Shown: positions 37,744 to 46,544 of the stretch, one piece after another | Numbering within the stretch: the stretch's first letter is position 1 | Layout: each line of letters starts with the position of its first letter | DNA from: Mycobacterium sp. 1164966.3 | GTDB taxonomy: Bacteria > Actinomycetota > Actinomycetes > Mycobacteriales > Mycobacteriaceae | DNA length: 64,000 nucleotides | Direction of reading: 5' to 3' | NCBI RefSeq assembly: GCF_001665395.1 | Contig: NZ_LZSG01000015.1 | Location: 1-64,000 of the forward strand | Notes under the pieces: generated by a model | What the model saw: the letters and a program-made list of their open reading frames with translations, nothing else | Told to the model about the DNA's origin: nothing | Databases searched by the model: none | Position numbers and translations under genes: made by a program

Positions 37744-39114
37744 GTGGATTTCGGGATCTATCCGCCGGAGATCAACTCCGGCCGGATGTATACCGGTCCG
37801 GGTCAAGGGCCGATGCTAGCCGCCGCGCAGGCCTGGGAAAGCGTGGCCGACGAGCTGTCTACAGCGATCTCCGGATATCAGTCGGTGGTGTCGGAACTTA
37901 CCGAAGGGGCTTGGTCGGGTCCGTCGTCCGCGGCGATGAGCGCAGCGGCCGGGTCGTATGTGGAATGGCTGAGCGCCACCGCCGCGCAAGCCGAGGGGAC
38001 CGCCGCCCAAGCATGGGCGGCGGCCGCCGCTTACGAGGCGGCGTTCGCATCGACGGTGCCGCCACCGGAGATCGCCGCCAACCGCGTCCTGCTGGCGGTG
38101 CTGGTGGCGACGAACTTTTTGGGACAGAACACGCCGGCGATCGCGGCGACCGAGGCGCTCTACACCGAGATGTGGGCGCAGGACGCCCTGGCGATGTACA
38201 ACTACGCAGCTTCGTCAGCAGCCGCGGTCGTGCTGACCCCGTTCACCCCTGCGCACCAAAACACCGATCCGGGCGGTACGGCCAGCCAAGCCGTCGCGGT
38301 CAGCCAAATCGGCACCTTCGCAAGCAATGTGCAGGATGCCATATCGGTTGTGCCGCAGGCGTTGTCCGCGATGGCGGCGCCGGCCCAGGGCGAGCAGCTC
38401 GGCTTCTTGGCCAGCCTGGCCGCGCTCCTTATCATTGGACCAAGCGACGCAACGACCCTTTTTGGGATCCTCCCGGCAGATGTGCTGGCTACGGTCGTGG
38501 ATTTTCCTATCGCCGTGTTCACCACTGCTTCGGCAGTCGCTGACGATGAGACTTTCAGCGGCTGGAACGGGGAGGAAGCCTTTCCGGATACCGGACCGGC
38601 ACCAGTGGAGCCGTTTGTGGCGCCCCTTTCGAACCCGCCCCCTGGCGGTCTTCCTGGGCCGGCGATGTCAGCGGCCTTCGGCGGGGCGAACAGAGTCGGG
38701 GTATTGGCGGTGCCGCCAAACTGGACCCAAATCGCCACTGCCGCAACCGAAGTACGCCCGACCGCACTTACCACACCGCTGTCGGGCGTGAACGCGGCGG
38801 CGGTGCCGGCAGCAGAATTCGACATGGCAAACTCGTGGAACCAGATGGGAATTGGCGCAATGGCCGGACAGGCGATGGCCGGCCCGCCGGCTGCCGCGGA
38901 CGTTCAGAAGAACGGCGGGGCGGCGTGGCTCACCGGCCGCACCGAGGATGCGCCGGCCGAGGACGTCGAGGTAGTGCCCGCGCCGCGGACCGTCATGACC
39001 GGCGTCGCCGCCGCGATCCGCGACATCGCCGCCCAGCACGCCGCTGGACTGCTGAGCGAGCAGGATTACACCGAGCAGAAGAAGAGCCTGCTCGAAATCT
39101 CGTTCGGGACGTAG
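37744..39114 (+). CDS. Second PPE-family protein with C-terminal SHOCT-like segment
   Basis: A 456-residue PPE protein starting at GTG 37744 with MDFGIYPPEINSGRM, 50 bases after the first PPE gene. WSGPSSAAMSAAAGSY carries the WxG turn and MWAQDALAMYNYAASS closes the PPE domain. The SVP motif is altered to VGVLAVPPNW. It ends with RDIAAQHAAGLLSEQDYTEQ and KKSLLE, again SHOCT-like. The two proteins share layout and many segments, so they are a tandem duplication that has diverged mainly in the centre. No PE partner or ESX gene is nearby. Confidence 0.88.
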   Translation: MDFGIYPPEINSGRMYTGPGQGPMLAAAQAWESVADELSTAISGYQSVVSELTEGAWSGPSSAAMSAAAGSYVEWLSATAAQAEGTAAQAWAAAAAYEAAFASTVPPPEIAANRVLLAVLVATNFLGQNTPAIAATEALYTEMWAQDALAMYNYAASSAAAVVLTPFTPAHQNTDPGGTASQAVAVSQIGTFASNVQDAISVVPQALSAMAAPAQGEQLGFLASLAALLIIGPSDATTLFGILPADVLATVVDFPIAVFTTASAVADDETFSGWNGEEAFPDTGPAPVEPFVAPLSNPPPGGLPGPAMSAAFGGANRVGVLAVPPNWTQIATAATEVRPTALTTPLSGVNAAAVPAAEFDMANSWNQMGIGAMAGQAMAGPPAAADVQKNGGAAWLTGRTEDAPAEDVEVVPAPRTVMTGVAAAIRDIAAQHAAGLLSEQDYTEQKKSLLEISFGT

Positions 39115-39137
39115 GTCTGCCGCGATCCACCGCCGTT

Positions 39138-39863
39138 CTACAGAACGCGGGTGACTTTCTCGCTCTCGATCCGGCGTGGCTGCAGCGCCGGGTCGGGGTT
39201 GGCGACCTGCACCAGCGATGCGCCAACGGAGAGGATCGCCAGCAGGCCGTCGACCAGCAGCTCGGGCCTTTCCCACGTCGCGGCCGAGAGCACGCGATCA
39301 GTCGACTTCAGGCCTTGCATCGCCGCGGATTGGGCACACGAGGCCAGTAGCTGGGCGGCGGACTGGCCGGCCAGGGCCGGGCCGGGTTGTGGTTCGGGCA
39401 CAATCTGGTCGCCGTGCACCCGCACCGAAGTCGCGTAGTCGGTGACGCCGATCGGCAGGTCGGGAACAGGCTGTCCGAACGGGTCCAGCGACAGCACGGC
39501 CACCTCCCCGCCGGCCACCGCCGCGTCGGCATCGTCCAGCCGTTCCATGGTGCACAGGGCTATATCGGCAGGGTCTACTGGGCCGTCGAGCACCACCTCG
39601 GCGCCGATCCACCACACCCCGAACAGCACCGCCGCCGTCTGCCAGTGCGCCGGCAGCAACACCGCCACTCGGCTGGCCGGGCCGGCGCCCAGCTCGTCGC
39701 GCAGCAGGTTGCCGGTCTTGGCGGCCCAGTTGGCCAGCGTCACCGTGGACAGTTCGATCCGTTCGCCGCTGGCATCGTCGTAATAGGTGATGCGCGGGCC
39801 GACCGGGTCGGCCTGCAGCAGCGGCTCCAGGATCGCCCCGCTCAGCGTGCTCAGTTGATGCAT
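39138..39863 (-). CDS. TIGR03089-type protein, acyl-CoA synthetase N-terminal-like
   Basis: A 241-residue protein of the actinobacterial TIGR03089 family, syntenic with Rv3268. It resembles the N-terminal part of AMP-binding acyl-CoA synthetases (LSTVTLANWAAKTGNLLRDE, then VAVLLPAHWQTAAVLFGVWW), but lacks the ATP-binding loop and the C-terminal domain of those enzymes, so adenylation activity is unlikely. Its ATG at 39863 lies inside the last 13 bases of lcp1, so it is translated from the lcp1 transcript. Role unknown; the linkage to lcp1 is kept in H37Rv. Confidence 0.85.
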   Translation of the reverse strand: MHQLSTLSGAILEPLLQADPVGPRITYYDDASGERIELSTVTLANWAAKTGNLLRDELGAGPASRVAVLLPAHWQTAAVLFGVWWIGAEVVLDGPVDPADIALCTMERLDDADAAVAGGEVAVLSLDPFGQPVPDLPIGVTDYATSVRVHGDQIVPEPQPGPALAGQSAAQLLASCAQSAAMQGLKSTDRVLSAATWERPELLVDGLLAILSVGASLVQVANPDPALQPRRIESEKVTRVL

Positions 39864-41314
39864 TCCGGCTTGTCGGAGCCCGCGGTGAGGATCGGCGACG
39901 GCGAGGGAGCAGCGCCGTCGGGGGAGCCGCCGCCAGCCGTGCGCGGCGGCGTGACCGCGCCGGAAAGTCCCGAGCCGGGGCCGGTGTAGTCGTTGGCCAG
40001 TACCACCCGAACCGATCCGGCCGGTACCGACGCATCGGCCACCACCGGCAACCCGCCCAGTTCCTTGGCGACCTCCTGGGCGCCCACGTCGTCGGGCTTG
40101 GCGGCACGCACCTGGCTGTTCTTCACATGCCCGCCGTCGTTGTTGCCGACGGAGCCGGTGGCGAATCCCTTGGCGCTCAACACGTCCGAGACCGCGGCGG
40201 CCAATCCGTTGATGTCGGTGTCGTTGACGACGTTGGCGGTGGTCTTGGCGGGCGTGTACGCGAGCTGCTCAGTCTTGCCCTGAGACTGCTCGTGCAGCAG
40301 GCCGTCGACCCACTGCTGGACCTGGCGCGGGTCGATCCGCACCACGCTCTGCATGCCGTCGTCGCTCCAGCCGGAGCCGTCGAGCACCGGGATGGTGGCG
40401 AAGGCGACGTTGCCGCCGGCCAGCTTCTGCAGCTGCTGCATGAAGTCCATGATGTCCCAGCCCGACGACAGCACCACCGAACGCTGCACGGCGGCCTCCA
40501 GCCGTTTCAGCGTGGCCGGGCTGGACAACGTCTTGCCGGAGATGACCCGGTGCGCCAGCGAGGCCATCACCGCCTGCTGACGCACCACCCGGTCCAGGTC
40601 GCCGCGCGGCAGCTCATGGCGCTGGCGGACGAAGCTGAGCGCCTGCGGCCCGTTCAGCTTCTGCCGTCCGGCCGGAAAGTCGGCGCCCGAAAGCGGTTCG
40701 TACACAGCCTCTTTAAGGCACACGTCGACGCCGCCGAGCGCGTCGGTGATCAACGCGAAACCCAGCAGCCCGATCTCGGCGTAGTGGTCGACCGTGACGC
40801 CCGTCAGATCGGCGACCGTCTTGATCAGGGCCTCGCGGCCCGCCTCGGTGCCCTGCGCGGCGGCTTCGTTGGCGGACGCGCCAGCTTGGACCAGGCGGGT
40901 CCGCTTGATCTCCCTGGTCTGGCCGTAGACGCCGTTGATCTTGGTCTTGCCCAACCCGGGGGTCTGCACGTAGGAGTCACGCGGAATCGAGATCGCGGTG
41001 GCCGACCTGCCGTTGTTCGGTATCCGGATCAGGATGATGGTGTCGGTGTTGGTGGCTTCCTCGTCACCGGCCCGCAGCGTCGCCAGTTCCTCTTGGGACA
41101 GTGCGTTGCCGTGCGCGTCCGTGCGGCTGTCCAGCCCGACCAGCAGGATGTCGATCGCTCCGTCGTCGCCGCCCTTTCCCAACGAGGGCGCCGTCATGTG
41201 GAAGATGCCGTCCTGGAACGACTGAACATTGCTCCACGCGACGCCGGTGCCGAGCACGACTGCAACAGTCAGCACCGTGGCAACCACACGAACCACACGT
41301 TGCACAGGCATCAC
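39851..41314 (-). CDS. lcp1: LytR-CpsA-Psr ligase Lcp1 (arabinogalactan to peptidoglycan)
   Basis: A 487-residue LCP protein, orthologue of Rv3267 (Lcp1), which joins arabinogalactan to peptidoglycan. One N-terminal membrane anchor (VVRVVATVLTVAVVLGTGVA), then the LCP catalytic domain (DILLVGLDSRTD, NTDTIILIRI, ISIPRDSYV with the conserved Arg/Asp, and LSFVRQRHELPRGDLDRVVR). The C-terminal LytR_C domain covers about 355-440. The Pro/Ser/Ala-rich tail ends in a single Cys. Divergent from rmlD, whose product makes the rhamnose of the linker that this enzyme attaches. Confidence 0.93.
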   Translation of the reverse strand: MMPVQRVVRVVATVLTVAVVLGTGVAWSNVQSFQDGIFHMTAPSLGKGGDDGAIDILLVGLDSRTDAHGNALSQEELATLRAGDEEATNTDTIILIRIPNNGRSATAISIPRDSYVQTPGLGKTKINGVYGQTREIKRTRLVQAGASANEAAAQGTEAGREALIKTVADLTGVTVDHYAEIGLLGFALITDALGGVDVCLKEAVYEPLSGADFPAGRQKLNGPQALSFVRQRHELPRGDLDRVVRQQAVMASLAHRVISGKTLSSPATLKRLEAAVQRSVVLSSGWDIMDFMQQLQKLAGGNVAFATIPVLDGSGWSDDGMQSVVRIDPRQVQQWVDGLLHEQSQGKTEQLAYTPAKTTANVVNDTDINGLAAAVSDVLSAKGFATGSVGNNDGGHVKNSQVRAAKPDDVGAQEVAKELGGLPVVADASVPAGSVRVVLANDYTGPGSGLSGAVTPPRTAGGGSPDGAAPSPSPILTAGSDKPECIN

Positions 41315-41379
41315 AATAGGTTACTTGCGACACACCCGCATGGCGGGAAGCTAACCCCCGGCGTGCCAGACTCGAATAC

Positions 41380-42285
41380 ATGTCAGAAAGGCTCGTGATC
41401 ACCGGCGCCGGCGGACAGCTGGGCAGCCGTTTGGCGGCACGGGCTGCTGACCAGAGCCGCGATGTGGTGGCGCTGACGTCGTCGCAGTGGGACGTGACCG
41501 ACGCGGGCGCGGCGCAGCGTTTCGTCCAGCGTGGCGACGTGGTGGTCAATTGCGCGGCCTACACCAACGTCGACGCCGCCGAGAGCGACGAAGCCGGCGC
41601 CTTCGCGGTCAATGCCGAAGCCCCCGAACACATCGCGCGGGCCTGCGCACGCGCCGGGGCGCGCCTGATTCACATCTCCACCGACTTCGTGTTCGGCGCG
41701 CTGCCGTCGGGCGTCGACCCACATCCGTATGAGCCGAGCGACGACACCGCGCCGCAGGGCGTGTATGCGTGCAGCAAGCTCGCCGGCGAAAAGGCGGTGC
41801 TGGCAGCGCTGCCGGATGCGATCGTGGTGCGGACCGCGTGGCTCTACACCGGCGGCACCGGCAAGGACTTCGTCGCCGTGATGCGCCGGCTGGCCGCCGG
41901 TGACGGGCCGGTGGACGTGGTCGACGACCAGATCGGCTCACCGACCTATGTCGCCGACCTGGCCGACGCGCTGCTCGAGGTGGCAGACGGTCGCGCGCGG
42001 GGGCCCATCCTGCACGCCGCCAACCAGGGCGCGGTATCCCGATTCGAGCAGACCCGCGCAGTGTTCGAAGAATGCGGCGCCGATCCGCAGCGGGTGCGGC
42101 CGGTCAGCACCGCGCAATTCCCGCGGCCCGCACCCCGCCCGTACTACTCCGCGCTGGGCAGCCGGCAATCCGCCGAGGCGGGCCTGACTCCGTTAAGACC
42201 CTGGCGCAGTGCCCTTATCGCTGCACTGGCAGCAAGTCCCAGCCACGCCTTCGCCGAACGACCGCTACCCTCTACGCGTGACTGA
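41380..42285 (+). CDS. rmlD: dTDP-4-dehydrorhamnose reductase RmlD
   Basis: A 301-residue short-chain reductase, orthologue of Rv3266c. It makes dTDP-L-rhamnose, donor of the rhamnosyl residue in the arabinogalactan linker. The NAD(P)H-binding ITGAGGQLGSRL, the catalytic Ser/Thr-Tyr-Lys (HISTDFVFG, YACSKLAGEK) and DDQIGSPTYVADLA are present. The start of wbbL1 overlaps its last 8 bases, so rhamnose synthesis and transfer are co-translated. Confidence 0.95.
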   Translation: MSERLVITGAGGQLGSRLAARAADQSRDVVALTSSQWDVTDAGAAQRFVQRGDVVVNCAAYTNVDAAESDEAGAFAVNAEAPEHIARACARAGARLIHISTDFVFGALPSGVDPHPYEPSDDTAPQGVYACSKLAGEKAVLAALPDAIVVRTAWLYTGGTGKDFVAVMRRLAAGDGPVDVVDDQIGSPTYVADLADALLEVADGRARGPILHAANQGAVSRFEQTRAVFEECGADPQRVRPVSTAQFPRPAPRPYYSALGSRQSAEAGLTPLRPWRSALIAALAASPSHAFAERPLPSTRD

Positions 42286-43171
42286 CGTGCTGCCGGTCGT
42301 GACGGTGACCTACTCGCCGGGACCCCATCTGGAGCGGTTCCTGGCTTCGTTGTCGCTGGCCACCGAGCGTCCGGTGAGCGTAGTGATGGCCGACAACGGG
42401 TCCACCGATGGGACACCGCAGGCCGCGATCGAGCGCTACGACAACGTGCGGCTGTTCGAGACCGGGGGCAACCTCGGGTACGGAACCGCCGCGAATCGCG
42501 CCATCGCCAGGCTCGGCAGCGACCCCGGTGGCCCAGAGTGGGTGATCGTGGCCAACCCCGACGTGCAGTGGGGACCGGGCAGCATCGACGCCCTGCTGGA
42601 CGCGGCCGCCCGCTGGCCGGGGGCAGGGGCGCTCGGACCGCTGATCCGCGACCCCGACGGGTCGGTGTACCCGTCCGCGCGCCACCTGCCGAGCTTGATC
42701 CGGGGCGGCATGCACGCGCTGCTCGGGCCGGTCTGGCCGGGCAATCCCTGGACGGCGGCCTACCGCCAGGAGCGGCTCGAGCCCAGCGAACGCGTGGTCG
42801 GCTGGCTGTCGGGATCGTGCCTGCTGGTGCGCCGCTCCGCCTTCACCGAGGTCGGCGGTTTCGACGAGCGCTACTTCATGTACATGGAGGACGTCGACCT
42901 CGGCGACCGGCTCGGCAGAGCCGGCTGGCTGAGTGTGTACGTGCCGTCCGCGGAAGTGCTGCATCACAAGGGCCACTCCACCGGCCGCGACCCGGCAAGC
43001 CACCTGACGGCACACCACAAGAGCACCTACATTTTCCTGGCCGATCGGCATCCTGGCTGGTGGCGGGCGCCTTTGCGGTGGGTGTTGCGGGGGTCTCTGG
43101 CGGTGCGCTCCCGGTTGATGGTGCGCAGTTCGCGTCGCAGGTTGCTCAAGCTCGGCGAAGGGCGGCACTGA
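42278..43171 (+). CDS. wbbL1: Rhamnosyltransferase WbbL1 of the arabinogalactan linker
   Basis: A 297-residue GT2 glycosyltransferase, orthologue of Rv3265c (301 residues). It transfers L-rhamnose from dTDP-rhamnose to decaprenyl-PP-GlcNAc, an essential step in cell-wall linker assembly. Visible are TYSPGPHLERFLASL, MADNGSTDGTP, VIVANPDVQWGPG (metal-binding DxD-like position), WLSGSCLLVRRSAF and FDERYFMYMEDVDLGDRLG. The GTG at 42278 gives the family N-terminus VTDVLPVV. Confidence 0.95.
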   Translation: MTDVLPVVTVTYSPGPHLERFLASLSLATERPVSVVMADNGSTDGTPQAAIERYDNVRLFETGGNLGYGTAANRAIARLGSDPGGPEWVIVANPDVQWGPGSIDALLDAAARWPGAGALGPLIRDPDGSVYPSARHLPSLIRGGMHALLGPVWPGNPWTAAYRQERLEPSERVVGWLSGSCLLVRRSAFTEVGGFDERYFMYMEDVDLGDRLGRAGWLSVYVPSAEVLHHKGHSTGRDPASHLTAHHKSTYIFLADRHPGWWRAPLRWVLRGSLAVRSRLMVRSSRRRLLKLGEGRH

Positions 43172-43178
43172 GTTGACT

Positions 43179-44261
43179 ATGTCGGTGGCGGCCGCCGAAG
43201 TCGACGCGGTGGTGCTGGTCGGCGGCAAGGGCACCCGGCTGCGACCGTTGACGCTGTCGGCGCCCAAGCCGATGCTGCCCACTGCTGGCATCCCTTTCCT
43301 CACCCATTTGTTGTCGCGGATCGCGGCGGCCGGCATCGAGCACGTGATCCTCAGCACGTCATATAAGGCCGCGGTGTTCGAGGCCGAGTTCGGCGACGGG
43401 TCGAAGCTGGGCCTGCAGATCGACTACGTGACCGAGGAGCAGCCGCTGGGCACCGGCGGCGGCATCGCCAACGTCGCCGACAAGCTGCGGCACGACACCG
43501 TGATGGTGTTTAACGGAGACGTGCTCTCCGGCGCCGACTTGGGCGAGCTGCTGGAGTTCCACCGGACCGAACAGGCCGACGTCACCCTGCACCTGGTGCG
43601 GGTGGGCGACCCGCGGGCGTTCGGCTGTGTGCCCACCGCGGACGGCCGCGTCACCGCATTTCTGGAGAAGACACAGGACCCGCCGACCGATCAGATCAAC
43701 GCCGGCTGCTACGTCTTCAAGCGCCACATCATCGACCGGATACCGCGCGGGCGAGAGGTGTCGGTGGAGCGCGAGGTGTTCCCGATGCTGCTCTCCGACA
43801 TACACATCACGATCTGCGGTTACGTCGACGCCAGCTACTGGCGCGACATGGGCACACCGGAAGACTTCGTGCGCGGGTCGGCGGATCTGGTGCGCGGGAT
43901 CGCGCCATCACCGGCCCTGAGCGGCCATCGCGGCGAGCAGTGGGTGCACGACGGCGCGGCGGTGGCTCCCGGTGCGGTGCTGATCGGCGGGACCGTGGTC
44001 GGGCGCGGCGCCGAGATCGGCCCCGGCGTCCGGCTGGACGGCGCGGTGATCTTCGACGGCGCAAAGGTCGAGGCGGGCAGCGTGATCGAGCGCTCGATCA
44101 TCGGCTTCGGCGTCCGCATCGGTCCGCGGGCGCTGATCCGCGACGGCGTGATCGGCGACGGCGCCGACATCGGTGCCCGTTGTGAGCTGCTGCGCGGCGC
44201 CCGGGTGTGGCCCGGTGTCTCCATCCCCGACGGCGGCATCCGGTACTCGTCCGACGTCTGA
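43179..44261 (+). CDS. manB: Mannose-1-phosphate guanylyltransferase (GDP-mannose pyrophosphorylase; Rv3264c type)
   Basis: A 360-residue nucleotidyltransferase, orthologue of Rv3264c (named manB in H37Rv, manC elsewhere). It makes GDP-mannose for mannans, PIMs and lipoarabinomannan. The N-terminal signature VLVGGKGTRLRPLTLSAPKP, the GTGGGIAN loop and FNGDVLSG are present. The C-terminal third is a left-handed beta-helix of hexapeptide repeats (GAVLIGGTVVGRGAEIGPG and so on). I use the ATG at 43179; a TTG two codons upstream is also in frame. It lies 7 bases after wbbL1. Confidence 0.93.
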   Translation: MSVAAAEVDAVVLVGGKGTRLRPLTLSAPKPMLPTAGIPFLTHLLSRIAAAGIEHVILSTSYKAAVFEAEFGDGSKLGLQIDYVTEEQPLGTGGGIANVADKLRHDTVMVFNGDVLSGADLGELLEFHRTEQADVTLHLVRVGDPRAFGCVPTADGRVTAFLEKTQDPPTDQINAGCYVFKRHIIDRIPRGREVSVEREVFPMLLSDIHITICGYVDASYWRDMGTPEDFVRGSADLVRGIAPSPALSGHRGEQWVHDGAAVAPGAVLIGGTVVGRGAEIGPGVRLDGAVIFDGAKVEAGSVIERSIIGFGVRIGPRALIRDGVIGDGADIGARCELLRGARVWPGVSIPDGGIRYSSDV

Positions 44262-44357
44262 GCCTCCGCGGCCGAGATCGACGCTGGGGGTGAGGCTTGA
44301 TCCGCGTTGTCGCCGAACACCGGCCAGACGATGTGGTCAGACGGGTGAATCAAGCGC

Positions 44358-44960
44358 TCATGCGTCGCGGTTATCGTCCAGGTTGACGTTAGCGTGATCC
44401 CCACTCGCACTTTTCCGCGCTGACGTCGATCTCGTCGCCCGCTGCACGAGATACCGCAGCGCGTGATCCGTGCCGGGCGGTAGGGCATCGGCCGGCCACC
44501 ACCGCAGGTCGTCGGACTCGTCACTGAGCGCGATCTGCGCATCGGCCGGCGCCTGGGCGACGAACTGCAAGTCCAGATGGCGGGTCGGTACGCCGAGCGA
44601 GCACGTGACCGGGTGGACATGAATGGCGACGAGCCCGGGCGCGATGCGCAGATTAGCCACCCCGGATTCCTCGGCGGCCTCGCGCAGTGCCGCGGCGACG
44701 ATGTCGTCGTCGTCCTCCTCGCAATGCCCGCCCAGCTGCACCCAGCGACCCAGGCGCGGATGCAGGGTCAGCAACACCTGAGCGCCGGTGTCGTCCAGGA
44801 CCAGCGCCGAAGCAGTGATGTGGCCCGGCACGCATTCGCGAAGGCAGGCGTCGTCGCGGGCCAGCACGAACGCCAGCACGGCCTGCCGCAACGAGTCCTG
44901 CGCCGGGTCGGGCGCCTGCCAATCCCGCAGAACTGCGATCGTGGACTCCCGAACGCTCAC
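44358..44960 (-). CDS. Nudix hydrolase coupled to mamA
   Basis: A 200-residue Nudix protein. The Nudix helix is clear, VAAALREAAEESGVANL, preceded by LGGHCEEDDDDI; the first consensus glutamate is not at its canonical spacing, as in the actinobacterial GGHCE subgroup. The N-terminal 45 residues have no recognised domain. The GTG at 44960 overlaps the mamA stop as GTGA, so it is translationally coupled to the methyltransferase. I do not recall a gene between Rv3264c and Rv3263 in H37Rv. Substrate unknown. Confidence 0.85.
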   Translation of the reverse strand: MSVRESTIAVLRDWQAPDPAQDSLRQAVLAFVLARDDACLRECVPGHITASALVLDDTGAQVLLTLHPRLGRWVQLGGHCEEDDDDIVAAALREAAEESGVANLRIAPGLVAIHVHPVTCSLGVPTRHLDLQFVAQAPADAQIALSDESDDLRWWPADALPPGTDHALRYLVQRATRSTSARKSASGDHANVNLDDNRDA

Positions 44961-46528
44961 CGCGATCCCCGCCTGGTCCGGCGATCCCGCAGCGCCTCCC
45001 ATGCCGACCGGCACTGGGCCACGACGTCACGCGACAAGCCCAGCCCCTCGACGAGCACCCGGGCGTCCACCAGGTCGAGCGCCTTCTCGGTTTCACCGGC
45101 CTTCAGCAGCAGATCCACGTCCTGGGCCAGTTCGGCACTGGCATAGGCCGGCGGGGGAATGGGCAGCTGCTCGGCCTCGGCGGGTTCCAGTTCCAAGATG
45201 CCGCCGCCGTAGCTGCGGCCCATGATCTCGGCGAAGGCGAACGTCGCGCTGTTGTGGAAAACGGTGGCAAGTGCGGCCGGATGGACTTCCCGGCTGATCC
45301 TGACCCGGTGGACGGTGTCAGTGCAGGTTGCCGCGGTGGCGTTGACGGTCAGGCGGGGCGCCAAGTGGATCTGGCGCAGCAGGAACAGGTCCGGAATCCA
45401 CAACGACGGCGTGCTCCACCAGGGCTTGCGGATCGAGCATTTGTAGCCGCGGTGCACACCGGCGGCCTCGCCTGCGCGGATGTGCGCGACGAGTGCCGGG
45501 TCGGTCGGATGGTGCGGCGCGTCGAGCAGCCAGGTCCGATGATTGACGGCGACATCGCCGGTGCGGCAGTCCGCGTCGTAGACGAGGCCGTTCAGTTGGG
45601 CGCTGCGCGAGACGAGCGGTACGCAATGTGCGGTCAGGCCGAGCGTGCGGGCCTGCGCATCGGTGAACGTGAAGAAGCTGTTGCGGCCCGTCACAATGCC
45701 GACGTCCACCTCGGCCGTGTCGCCCAGCCGCGTCATGGCGCCGGACGCCTTGAGTGTCCGCAATACCTCGATCTGGGCGGGGCGCAGGAAATACTTGGTC
45801 CACTTCTCCTTCTCGTGCAGCAGGGCCGGAGCCCGGGCGACGTTCAGGTCCGCGTGCGGGAGGGCATCGGCATCGTCGAGGCCGACCGTGCGGATCTGCG
45901 CGGGTCCGGGCCCGCCGACACCGCAGAACAGCACCACTTCCTGCAGGATGCCGTCGAACACCAGCCGTTGAAAGGTAAGCAGCGTGATCTCGGCGAAGCG
46001 ACTGACCAGAAAGTCGCGCAACTGTGCGGCATAGCCGACCTGGAGCAACTCCGCGGGCAGCACCAGGCCCACCCGGCCGCCGTCGCGCACCAGCATCGTG
46101 CTCGCGACGACGAACGGGACCCAGGCGTTGGTCAGCCTCGTCGGCTTGAGCCCGACGCTGCGCATCAGCTCCAGGGCCGGCTCGCGATGCTCCGACGGCC
46201 AGTTGCCGAACCGGATGTAGGGCGGATTGCCCGCGACCCCGTCCCAGCTGCCGGCGCCGGCGTCGCGCAACCAGGCGAAGAGGTTCGCGACGTCGACCGG
46301 AGCAAAGGACCGCGCCTTCGCGGCCTCACCCGAGACCAGTTCCACGCCGCGGACTTCGCCGCTCAAAGCGGCCAGCTCACGAAGGACTGCCCCGTCGCCG
46401 CAGGACGGCTCTAGGATTCGCGGACCGGCCTGTCGTACCCAGTGGGCCAGGAACCGGGCGACCGGCGCGGGGGTGTAGTAGCCGCCGCGGATCTTGTCAG
46501 CGGACGCCGCCGCCTTGCCCGCGAACAT
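44957..46528 (-). CDS. mamA: N6-adenine DNA methyltransferase MamA
   Basis: A 523-residue Eco57I-like type II methyltransferase, orthologue of Rv3263 (MamA). In M. tuberculosis MamA methylates adenine in CTCCAG/CTGGAG and changes promoter activity under hypoxia. The SAM-binding ILEPSCGDGAVL and the catalytic NPPY in GNPPYIRFGNWP are present, with a C-terminal target-recognition region. No restriction enzyme gene is next to it, in keeping with an orphan methyltransferase. The protein is about 30 residues shorter than the 553 I recall for H37Rv. Confidence 0.92.
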   Translation of the reverse strand: MFAGKAAASADKIRGGYYTPAPVARFLAHWVRQAGPRILEPSCGDGAVLRELAALSGEVRGVELVSGEAAKARSFAPVDVANLFAWLRDAGAGSWDGVAGNPPYIRFGNWPSEHREPALELMRSVGLKPTRLTNAWVPFVVASTMLVRDGGRVGLVLPAELLQVGYAAQLRDFLVSRFAEITLLTFQRLVFDGILQEVVLFCGVGGPGPAQIRTVGLDDADALPHADLNVARAPALLHEKEKWTKYFLRPAQIEVLRTLKASGAMTRLGDTAEVDVGIVTGRNSFFTFTDAQARTLGLTAHCVPLVSRSAQLNGLVYDADCRTGDVAVNHRTWLLDAPHHPTDPALVAHIRAGEAAGVHRGYKCSIRKPWWSTPSLWIPDLFLLRQIHLAPRLTVNATAATCTDTVHRVRISREVHPAALATVFHNSATFAFAEIMGRSYGGGILELEPAEAEQLPIPPPAYASAELAQDVDLLLKAGETEKALDLVDARVLVEGLGLSRDVVAQCRSAWEALRDRRTRRGSR

Positions 46529-46544
46529 GGGGTCAAGTATCGCC

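Noticed and set aside
44261..44297. AGCCTC/GAGGCT inverted repeat after the GDP-mannose pyrophosphorylase gene
   Set aside because: Six-base arms separated by 25 bases; too weak to call a terminator.
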